Source: Deuterostichococcus epilithicus
Lineage: Eukaryota > Chlorophyta > Trebouxiophyceae > Prasiolales > Stichococcaceae
Assembly: GCA_033439295.1 (NCBI GenBank)
Contig: JAVTLE010000023.1
Location: forward strand, 3,012,530-3,076,529
Direction: 5' to 3'
DNA: 64,000 nucleotides
Part shown: positions 11,598-21,700 of the stretch, one piece after another
Position numbering within the stretch: the stretch's first letter is position 1
Layout of the letters: each line of letters opens with the position of its first letter
Position numbers and translations under genes: made by a program
Notes under the pieces: model-generated
Seen by the model: the letters and a program-made list of their open reading frames with translations, nothing else
Database searches by the model: none
What the model was told of the DNA's origin: nothing

Positions 11598-11840
11598 CAA
11601 AGCTTCACAACAACGCGGCTGCACAACCCGCTTCGTACCTTCACCCGCGTCTGCAACTTGTCCGTGTCCTTCCTTCCAGCGCGTGGTATACCTAGACCAT
11701 GTACTGATGCTCAGTTTTGCGCGCCTGCAACCGTCTCAGCTCCCACCACCTACTAATTTCTCGCAGCTGAAGCGCGTCAGCAAGTTCAGGCTGCGTCTGA
11801 AATCTTCTGGCATAGTAGCACGCGCGCAGGACGGAGGAGG
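11598..11840 (+). repeat. Parent copy of the duplicated promoter/leader block
   Basis: Intact partner of the block at 5846-6088. It spans the presumed promoter and 5' UTR and the first about 45 codons of the NUMOD3 gene. The coding frame is open here. Confidence 0.7.
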
Positions 11841-13673
11841 GCTTGACCAACTGCCTGCACCGGTGTGCGCTGCAGATGATATCCCAACTGCCGGGCAAAA
11901 TGCGAAAGACAGTAGACCGGACGAATTAGAGACTTTAGAGGGACAGCTCACGAAGAAAATCCCGCAGTATGATGGCGCGGCACCCAAAAAGAAGGGCACG
12001 CCGCTGCGGTGCGCTGTTACCCAGAGCGACCAAACCGACCGCTGCAGCTGGAGGGCTGCTGAACCTTCAAACCCGGCTTGGCCTCATTTCACTCGTGCCC
12101 AACGCAGACCGGAGGTTCGTCAGAAGATATCTGAAACGATGAAGGTGAAGCTTGGCTCCCAGATTGCGGGTCTGTTGCTTCATCACCTGCTCTCCATCTG
12201 CCGCTGCTCCATGAAGGCAAAGATCCAGTCCTGGCATCAACGGTCAACGCACAAACGCACACGACACGGAATCCGGTACTTCTTCGACGGACGATGCACA
12301 ACCCTGCAGGGCAGGGTTCGCAGTCCGGAGCACAGCCGGCGCATCTCGGAGGCCCACACCGGCCAGACCCGCAGCCTCGGTGCGCCGAGATCGAGAACGA
12401 GCCAGCCCCCGAAGATGGAGCGCATGCATGCAGGGTTGCAGCACCTCGCATTGAGCCCCTGCAACGCATTGCTGACAGCCAACACTGCGAGCACGCGACA
12501 CCTGCCAGACAGGAACAGCATGCCGCAGCCGAGCTTGTTGCCAGGACCGAATGTTGTTGCAACATCAACACGCCGCAGCTACCTGGCGCCGCAGGCACAC
12601 GCTACGCAATGGCCCAGAGTGCGCTGGGCCGGCGCCACACGACGGAGACGCGCCTGAAGATGAGCGGGCGCATGAAGGAGGTTCATGCCGCCCGCAAGGC
12701 CGTCCAAAGGTGCGCGCACAGCCCATGAGTTGCGCCAGTGGATGCGTGTTTTGGGGACCTGGCCACACGCCCTGCTCATTCAATGGGGCGCCTTTTTCAG
12801 ACCTTGCATGTTGCATGTTTTCTCGATGTAGGCAGTGGCTTGACCATGCCTGGACGTCTAGAATCACTTAGCCGCTCACAGCGCCCACAACATCCTTGTG
12901 CACCCCGCACTGTAGGCACACTGCCTCTGCGGTCGACGTCACACGAGCGCGGCCGACACCACTTGCGACACAGCAGCTGCCCCAGCAAGGTGTGTTGCCC
13001 CCCAACAGAAAGGGGATTGCCTAATGTCGAAAGGCGACTCTGAAGCCCCGATGCCCCGCGCCGTGCCACAACCTTTGCCTTTGCCTTCGTGCTGCAGCTG
13101 TTGAGCAGCCAGCATGTGTCAAGCCACGCTGGCTTGATGGCAGAGTACCATCTCCTTCGCAGCTTTTCTGATGTCATTCTCACGGATCTTGCAGGTGCAG
13201 GCTCCAGGGAAATGGCGGGTCTGGTCATTGAGAAGGCCGTTGCCGAGATGATGCAGCTGCGCAATGACATTTCGGCGTTCATGGCGTCGTATGAGCGGGG
13301 TGCGTCTGCTATCGCATTGATGCCAAGTCCAGCGACACACCCTGATGTCATCTGCATCCCAATGTGGTTCACAGCTATTGCGCCTGAGACGCCGTGAGTT
13401 TGTCAGTCGTTGTCTGCATCTGGACACAGTGATATTTGTTCCGCAGAGCATGGGTTCAAGCCAGCGCTGCAAGACACCGCAAAGTCTTCTCCTGAGCTGT
13501 ACGACAAGTTTGTCAGGTATTGTGCACCTTGTTGTCTTACACGTCTGCCATGCGAGACTCCACAGCTCTGCGCCGCCCACCCTAGAAACTGTGTAAGTGG
13601 CTTTTGTTTTGTGAACAGGTTTGTGGCTTTGCAAGACTACGTGCGGAACTTTGAGAGCCGACTCGGAGGGTAG
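11707..13673 (+). CDS. NUMOD3-domain protein, probably plastid-targeted
   Basis: NUMOD3 is a short DNA-binding helix motif found in homing endonucleases and in a family of plant and algal plastid proteins; the latter's role is not established. Exons with matching phases: 11707-12008, 12107-12144, one from about 12308 to about 12367, one ending at 12709, 13208-13301, one from about 13447, and the last ending in TAG at 13671-13673. The leader MLSFARLQPSQLPPPTNFSQ, followed by KRVSKFRLRLKSS, lacks acidic residues and looks like a transit peptide. NUMOD3-like motifs are RPEVRQKISETMK joined to GRVRSPEHSRRISEAHTG, and GRRHTTETRLKMSGRMKE. The C-terminal part has MMQLRNDISAFMASYE, HGFKPALQDTAKSSPELYDKF and VALQDYVRNFE, as in plant NUMOD3 proteins. 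No nuclease domain (GIY-YIG or HNH) is visible. The 498-bp intron 12710-13207 is unusually long for this window. Confidence 0.75.
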
Positions 13674-14049
13674 GGACTGCAGCGCGGGAAGGTGGGGGAG
13701 AGTGCAGAACGGGAGCAGAGCTTTTGTGGAGATGATTGGGCACTGTAGGCGTAGCTGCGGCTAGACAACCTGTCATTGGTTCGTCGTGGGCTGCTAGCAT
13801 ACTGACGATCCGTGGCATTGACACCAAATGGTGCGCCATGAAACAGAAACCTTATTGAACGGATTGTCATCTGATGTATGAATTCAGGCATGCTGAGCCT
13901 CGAGACATGGTCTGAAACTGGTCTGTCCCCTATATCATCTGCTGATGTGTGCAAAAACGGAAAGCTGAGTTGACATTGGTCTGAATGCGGCAGTCTGGTA
14001 ACGGTCTGTCGGAGAGGCAATTCGAACAAAGCCTCTGGCATTGCACTGC

Positions 14050-17000
14050 TCACCGCCCATATGACAAGAGGTCCGGTACCAGCACCATGGCTGCCGTGGC
14101 GCTCGCCACCGTGCCGAAGAGCACAAAGAAGCGCAGCCCGATGCTGTGCACAAAGGACACTCTGCCAGCGCGGGCAGCCTCGCGCTGCGCCCACGCCACC
14201 GCGTCCCCTGCATCGACTTCCAGCTTCCCGGGGTTGGCGGCGTCCAGCGAGAATGGCACGCCTCGGCGCCGCAGCACCTCGGCGGCGGTGTCCCGCAGCA
14301 CGCCACCCACTTGCGGCAGGCTATGCCGACCTTGGCCTGCATGCAGGGTAACAACCTGTTTCTAGGGCGAGAGTTGAATCTCGCCAAGAAGAAGCTGCAG
14401 ACCCAGCTGGCGGGGGCATTTCGGTCGGGCGGCGGCAGGCTGCTGTCGACCCGTGCAGCAACATTGCAGAGGCACGTGCAGAGGCGCCACTCGGCAGCTG
14501 CCAGCATGCGTCGCGCACACCAGGCTGCAGCTCACCCGTGATGATCTCGAAGACGCGGGCGTCTCCCGGCGCCGCCTGCCCCTGGTGCTGCAGCCACGCT
14601 GCCACATGGTCCAGCCACTGCAGATCTTCATGAATCCGTGGGTAAATTTTCTTGTTTCTGAATGGTGGTTGCTTCAGAATGGACGCTGATGCAGAGGAAC
14701 CGACACGAGCTGTCTTCCAGCGTCTCTGGCCGCCTAAAGCACCGTCACCTCGAGATCAGCTCCAAGGGAGACAAAGCGCAGCACATGTGGACACTGGCAG
14801 AAAAGGCCGCGCCTGCAGCAGCGCGACCCGCGCAGTCGGGACAGACATGTTGTGCAGGTCCAGCTTGTGGCTCGGAGGCGCAGTCTGAAACTCGACCTGC
14901 AGCGACGCATGGCACATCAGCGGATGCATTGGGCAGTCCGCGTGATTTTGAAAACGATGCAAGCACCTCTGGGAGGCACCCGGCATTACACGAGCACGCG
15001 AGATGGGATCCAAGGTGTCGCTTCCGGCATCCATTTACTGGCAATGCTTGAAACCTCACGAGGGCCGTTCCACCTGGGAGTCGTCGGCTGACCGACCCAG
15101 CGGCTGACGCAGCCGCTGTCGCAATCGGCTGCCGTGTGGCATGGCCTCTGCCACCGCGCCCTCCCCCGCTGAAGGTCCCGCCTGTGAAACAACAACCTTG
15201 GTACTGGACAATGCAGCCTGGTACTCGTCGGCCTTGCATCCGCAGCAATGTGTGTGGTCTCGCCGCCACCCGTGCAGTCCGGCTTGCCGATTGTAGCCCG
15301 CTTCAGCGGCCTCGCGCCCACTCCAGCAGCTTCATTCCCGCCACTTGCCATCGGAGCGCTATTCATTCTTTGTAGCTTCTGCTGCCGTCAACATCAGTGC
15401 TCAGAGACGCAGCAGCCCGAAACAGCACGGCACCTGTGACGGCAGCTCGCGGCCGGCGTCGCCGGCCAACTGCGCGGCCTCCGCAACCAACTCGCCTGCC
15501 AGTTGCGGGTTGGAGGAGAAGGCTTGCGACAGGTGGATCTGCGGGTGCCACAAAGGAGATCCGTGAACGTGTGCTCTCACAGATGCAAGCCCGACGAGCA
15601 CCGCAGTGACGGGTCGAAACCGCTTCAGTTCAGTGAGCAATGGGAGCCCTGTCTGGTAGTTGACGACTGGTGTGTTTCGTGGAGATGCATGCAGCATTGC
15701 AATGACAGGGCGCTCACCCACGCTGACACTCGGCAGCAACGGCGGCGCTCAACAAGCGCACCTGTGTGAATTGGTCGGGCACCACACCTGCGGCACACAG
15801 TCACAGCATGTTCCATCGTTGAACGGCTTGTACGCACCTGCGGCCTGCATTTACTGCCACACCCTGCGGTACAAACTCACAGCAGATTCCATCGTTAACT
15901 GGCTTGTGCGCACCTGCGGCCTGCATGTCCTGCCACACCCTGCGGTGCAAAGCACCACATGTCACCCAGTGTTCAGCAGACGTAGCTGTGAACGTCCAGA
16001 ACCATGCGACGCCAAGGTTGTGCAGCTGCAGTTTATGTCAGGCCTTGTAGCACATGAGCAGGCCGCAAGATAAGACGCCACAGCAGTCCGCACCGGTAGC
16101 ATGCATCCATGTCGCCTGCGCTGCCGTGTGCCCGCAGCAGCGAGTTCCTGCAGCAGGGGCGGCCACGGCCCGACAGCTAGTTTTCTAAACAGCATCTGCT
16201 GCTGCCGCATACGCCGCACCACCGCCGCTGCTGGCCATTTCTGAATGCAAGCGCCTGTCGAGAACGCCTTCCTGGGGCAGGTCGGCCGATATGCGCGGCT
16301 GCTGTGGCAGCCAAGATGCTGAGGGGGCAGACGGTTCGCTTCCAAGTACACCTGGGCGCTGTCGCGCCTCCACAAATGCTAAATCAGGGTCCACAAATGT
16401 GCAGCCGACACACCCACAGACACAAACCTAGGGCGCATCCAATTTACAGCGACAACACTGCAGCCCACCAGGTGACCAGGTCTGGCTCGACGTGGTCCGC
16501 CGCCATTTCCCGCCGCACAACTGCCTCGGCGGCCGCCGCCGCGCCGGCCCGCGCGTGCGCCATGACGAGCATGTTGTACAGCCGGGTGGTCGGCGGCAGC
16601 CCCGCAGCTCTGGCCTCGGCGACTGTGCGCCTTGCGGCGTCCGGCAGGGCCGCCTTTGCCTGCGGGACGCGCGGCGAACCCTCAGACCCTCCTATCACTG
16701 CTTGCGTCCGTCGTTCAGCACTGGGTTGCAAGTGTGTCTGCTGCCCAACAGTGGCCCAGCCTAAACTTTGCCACGCAGGCTGCAGATCTGCAGCTGCGCC
16801 GCACACCAGACCAGACTGGGTTCCCAACGCGCCGCAAAGGCGGGCATCCACCAGCCCGCCAAGAGAACTGCATCAGCATCAGGGTTCGGCACGGCGCCTG
16901 GCACTCCAACAGCGCGGCCCGCTTGGCCTCACCGAGGGGGGCGCATTCTCGTCACAAACATCAGTAAAACATCGTCTGCTGAACATTGGTTTTTGCAGAG

Positions 17001-18426
17001 CCAGGACGGCACCTGGCACTCCAGCAGCGCGGCCCACATGGCCTCGCCCAGGGGGACGCCGGCGTCACGCGCCTCGCAGAAGGTGCGCCGTGCGCGCTCT
17101 GCGTGCCGCGGGTCCAGCGGGTGCGGCGGCCGGTTCGCCTGCGGTCACGATGCTGCCTCGGGAACCCTGATGTGGCAATGCGGGCACATGCCTCCGACTC
17201 TGCCTCTGCCGCAGCCTCCGTCCCTGCCAGCAGCCTGCGGCGGACTCCTCTGCTCGGAGGTGGCAGAGCCTTCTTACATTGACCTCGCCAGCGTGCGCAA
17301 ACATCGTTTCGCACCCTCCCCAGGCGGGAGTCATCCCCGTTTTGAGCCAGCTGGTCGGTGATGGCCGCAATGGGTGGGCTCACGCCACACCCGTGCTGAC
17401 GCCACGCAACGGGCCACGCGCCAGAGGACAGCCTTCTGCACCGGACCGCCCACCTGGGCGCACGCCTGCAGCAGCGCGTAGTACACAATGCCGTCCGGCG
17501 GCAGCCCCTGCCGCCTCATGTCCTCCACAGCAGCAAAGGCGGCGTCGGCGCCCCGCAGCCGGCTGTAGCTGTTCACCAGATCCCGTGCGATCCATGCCTG
17601 CGTGGGCGGCAGTGGCGACGTTCGACCTTTTGTGGCAGCCTGGGTCGGCTTGCTGGAGGCCCATTGCGCATCCGACATGCAGCAGTGCGGCGGTGCGGCG
17701 TGTGTGCGGGCGGCATGGTGAGAGCAGGTGCACGGCGCCGCATCGTCACGCCACCAGATGCGACCTTTTCGCAAGGGGTTCTCCATTCGACGTTTTTGCA
17801 CATCACGATGTCAACGTGCCCGACCTGCGGCGCCGCTCCTGATGCGAGGTACACTGCGTGGAGGTTTTCCATCTTCTGGAGGTCGCCATGCTTTACCGCC
17901 ACCTGCTGGGCAAGGAAATCGGGTTCAAGCTGCACGACGTCACTCTCTGGCCAGGACACAGAGCATGCACGCGGTGCCAGCCAAAGGATGCGCAGGGCCC
18001 TCTGACAAGCTACTTCGCCATGCATCGAATGCCATGTGAAAGGGGCAGCGGGGCCGCATTGCAGGATGGCAGGCTTGCGATGCATGCCTTGAAACGCTTG
18101 CGAATGTCGGACAGCAGCTTCGGAGACGGTTTCAATGCGCTTTTGCTGCCGAAGCCGTGGGCTGTCTGCCTGCCACCATCTTGGGAGGCAATCGACGTGC
18201 CATGCCGCCAGCGCGCGCCATCTCTTGGCTGTGGCCTGGCGTCCGAGGCCGAGCTGCCAGGAGCCGAAATGCTGTTATATGCATTGAGGATGCTCGGAAG
18301 TGTCTGTGCGACGGCGCTTCGGCTGTGCAGCCCGCGATACAGGCTGTCGGTTGCGCAGATGGTTGTTGGTGGGCAGCTGCAGATAGAGGCGAGGCTGGAG
18401 TACAACGCGGCCAACGTGCGGCTCAT
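14050..18426 (-). CDS. PPR-SMR protein, probably organellar
   Basis: A pentatricopeptide-repeat protein with a C-terminal SMR domain, a class acting on organelle RNA or in plastid gene expression and signalling. The likely start (18426) gives a Ser/Ala-rich leader MSRTLAALYSSLASICSC. PPR-type helices follow: VAVKHGDLQKMENLHAVYLA (about 17895-17845), DLVNSYSRLRGADAAFAAVE with GLPPDGIVYYALLQACAQ (about 17590-17455), ERARRTFCEARDAGVPLGEA (exon ending 17013) and RTVAEARAAGLPPTTRLYNM with EPDLVTW (about 16690-16470). Alanine-rich helical segments lie at 15560-15080. The SMR domain reads LDLHNMSVPTARVALLQ (near 14870) and, across a phased splice, FEIITG/QGRHSLPQVGG (14560 and 14330), matching the LDLH and TGxGxHS motifs. 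The C terminus carries a hydrophobic stretch (FFVLFGTVASATAAMVLVP) before TGA at 14052-14050, though GTGAGC there could also be a donor. Several mid-gene exon borders are unresolved. Confidence 0.75.
15793..15944. repeat. Tandem duplication, 76-bp unit, in PPR-SMR intron
   Basis: Two adjacent units, beginning about 15793 and 15869, share CACAGCA, TTCCATCGTT, GGCTTGT, CGCACCTGCGGCCTGCAT and TGCCACACCCTGCGGT at a constant 76-base offset. They lie between recognised exons. Confidence 0.85.
16895..16955 (-). pseudogene. Degenerate duplicate of the adjacent PPR exon
   Basis: About 60 bases closely match the 3' end of the real exon ending at 17013. Both have GCACTCCA.CAGCGCGGCCC, TTGGCCTC or ATGGCCTCG, and a run of G followed by CGCC or CGC. 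Read on the minus strand the copy would give PLGEAKRAALLECQ, beside PLGEAMWAALLECQ in the real exon. The copy lacks the first part of the repeat, and its exit is GCGCCG instead of a GT donor, so it is probably an unused relic 115 bases downstream of its parent. Confidence 0.65.
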
Positions 18427-18718
18427 CAGGTGCAGCAGCGCTGCAGATGCAGCTGCACTCGCAAGGTCGAGGTCTGGCGGTGCAAATTGGCTTCTCCTTG
18501 TCAATGGACACGTGCTGAATAGGAACTCATAAGTGATTAAAAGCCTCCAGCTTATGCTGCTTCCAATCAATCGATATGAACGGACGGTTCCTGCCAGCCA
18601 GGTGTCTGGCAGCTCTTACTACAGTCAAAATCTCGTCGGAGTTCGAGCGACGGGAACCTATTCAGACCGACTTAAATGTGACGGCTGTGGCAGCGAACCC
18701 AGCCGCTGACGATTCCAT

Positions 18719-21700
18719 TCATTTGAGGGGTAGCCGCCGCGCGACGGCGTTGTCACTGGCTCTGGGACTGCTGGAGCCTGCAGCACCCGCGCCGTTGCCG
18801 CCTGCCGCTGCGGCGCTGCCCTGCCCCACGCCGCTGCCAGCTGGCTCGACCAGCACGATCTTGCCCGCCGAAGCAGGCGGTGTGCTGGCCACAGGTGCGG
18901 CCGCTGGGGGCGGCGCAGCCTGCGCCGGCCGCGGCCTCTGCGGCAGCTCCACCGGCAGCGGCAGGTCCTTCATCTTCACTGGCTTCCGCACTCGCCGTCC
19001 ATCCACACGGGCCTCTGGCGCGCCCGGTGGCGGCGCCCGTGCAGCCGCCGCCCCCCCCGCCGAGGCCGCCCGTGCGTCGGGCGCCGCCGCTGCCGCCGCC
19101 GCCTGCTGGCCTGCAGCTTGCTGCCTCGCCTCAGCGCCCGCCGCGGCCTGCTGCTGCGTCACTGTCCGCTGTGCCGCCGCTTGTGACTGCTGCGCTGGGG
19201 TTGCGGGGCCAGCCGGGGCAGTGCCCATCGGGGCGGTGCCCGCCGGCTGTGCCACGCCCGCAGCTGCCGCTGCCTGCGCCGCGGCCGCCGGCGACGTGCC
19301 CAGCGGCGGCGGCCGCGGCTGCTGCGGCGGGGACGCCGGCGAGGTGAACGCAGCTCGCAGCAGCCGCGCGCTGATGCGGGAGCTCAGCTTCGTGCCCAGC
19401 TCCACCGGCAGCCTGCAGGGCTTTCGAGGGGTTTAGGTTGCGAGGCCGCCAGCCAAATTGCGACATGCAACGCAACATGAGCTCACTTGCCGGCTGACAC
19501 ATCTCATGCCAGCCGCAGCAAGCGCCCCATCACGATGCTGCCGCCCGGACAGGCGCGGCCCACTGCTGCCATGCGGCACTCGAGCGTTGGAGGACCCTCC
19601 AGGCGGCAAGTGCCGCAGCAGCCCGTTCGGAACGATCTTGAACCTGTCATTGATTGGACATTCTGCAGTTGATATACAAACTTATCAATCATCGATCAAT
19701 ATGCAACCCCCTGAAGGCCGCACCAGAAGGCCGCGGTGCGGGCGTCGGGCGACAGCGTCGCCGCCTCCGCCAGCAGCCAGCGCAGGAAGTCGGCGCCCTG
19801 CTGCAGGCCGCCCGCCTGCGCGTCGGACAGCCGCCCGCCGCCGCGCTCCGCGCTGATCTGCTGCAGCAGCGCCGCCAGCCGGGCGATGCCATCCACCTGA
19901 TGGCACGCAGAGTCGGGGTCGAGGACGCACGGGTGCAGCTTTTGAGGCGGAGTGTGGGCGGCGCCAGCGGCGCTGCGCGTGTGGAGCCGCTTTGGCGGAG
20001 GGCCGCTGCTGTCGCGGGGTGCCCGGCCTGTCCTTCCTGCAATCGCCGGCAGGCCCAGCGTGGGGAAAACCGGCGTGCAGCGCACGCTGCTTAGATATGA
20101 CCCTCGGCTGGCTCCGGAGGTGGAGATGACATTTGGCCATCACTGCGGCTTCAGGCCACCCTTCAGCGCTTGATCTCGCTTTGTGCTCGTCCTCCTCCTC
20201 CACTAGGGCAGGCAGCGCTGCAGTGCTGTTCAACAGAGTGTAAAGATCGAGAGAGCGGCCTTTTGAAGACTCAAATTTACGAACCTTCCTTTCTACAGAG
20301 TATCTAACAAAAACTCGCCTGGTATTCGTCCTCCTCCTCTGCCAGGGTGGGCAGCGCCGCCAGCGCATCCAGAAGGCCCGCCGTCGGGTCGGGCGCCGCC
20401 GCTGTCGCGCCCGGCTGCGCCGGCCGCCCGCTGAATGCCTGATCGTGTACAATGGTCGCACGTCGAGTGTTCGCCATCAAGTATTCGGTGCACGACCTTG
20501 GCGCGCGTGAGGAAGCCAACAGCGCCAGCACCCAGTGATGCCTGCAGAGCCGCGTGCAGCAGCTCGCATGGAGCCAGCTCAGCAGCCACTGGAGGCGTCA
20601 GCATTTGCGCGCCGCCTCTGCGCCTCTGTGCGCGTCACACTCACCCCCAGTGCGGCGCCGAGACTCTGGCGCAGGCGGGCGACGGCGGTGTCGGCAGCCA
20701 GCCGCGTGGCGCTGTCGATGCCCTTGGCCAGCTCCTCCAGCAGAATGGAACGCACGTACGCCACGCTCGGCGACAGGAGCATCTGCGGCCGCGCAAAACA
20801 AGGGCTCGCTGACAACCAGAATGCAGCCAGCCGCCCGCACGCAGCACCATCTCGTCTCAGGATGTAACAGGTTCAGGGTTTCAGGAGCGTCCCACCTCCA
20901 GGGCGGAGCCGGGGCGGGAGGAGCCGTCAGGCGCGGTGGCCAGCACGGAGCGCCCAGGGGCGCGCGCCGCCTGCCGCAGCAGCGACTCCAGCCGCGAGAA
21001 TTGGAAGCGGCCCTCCTTGTACAGCAGCTGCGTCAGAGTGTCCTACAGGGGGGCCAGGCGGCGCCGTTTCGAGTCATTCGAGTCATTCTGAGTCAGTCGA
21101 GCCATTCGGGTCATTTGAGTCGCGTCCGTGCGTCGCCGGTCGGACAGGTGCCTGAGCTAGCCGGACGCGACTGCTTCCCAGCGGGAGGGGGGAGGGCAGC
21201 TCCGCGCCGTCCTCAGCAACTCTGCTCACTTGCAACAGGGCATCGTGTGTGAATTGCAGATGAGTTTGAGACCGCACCCGCAGCTCGGGGGAGCGGTCCG
21301 TCAGCAGTCTCCTTGCGATCCAGGGATAGGTTGCGCCCAGCACCTGAGTTGGCAAAGCGGTCAGGTTGCATGGCTGGCACAGTGGCTGGGTTCTCGAAGC
21401 CGGCAGGAATCCGCACAACTCAACGCCCAGTGGCGTTTGCAGTGCAGCCAGATGCAGTGCAGCCGGCATGTGGCAGATCGTTGTGATGCAGGCCACACAT
21501 GTGTGGTGCGCCACCTTGCTGGTTGCGTTCGCCTTCCGAGTTGTATCGCGACTCGTTGTGTGTGTGGTGCAACAAAAGAACATGGTCCTTCAGCAGACGC
21601 ACCTTGTAGTTGGGATCGCTGGCCAGGGCGATGCCCTCGAGCACGCTAAGGCTGCGCACCTGCACCGGTGTCACCGTCCACTGCTGAGCATCGACACCTT

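Noticed and set aside
18576-19436. A 286-residue Ala-rich open frame on the plus strand
   Set aside because: It is antisense to the ABC1K tail. The minus frame continues directly from the conserved LSSRISARLLRAAF helix.
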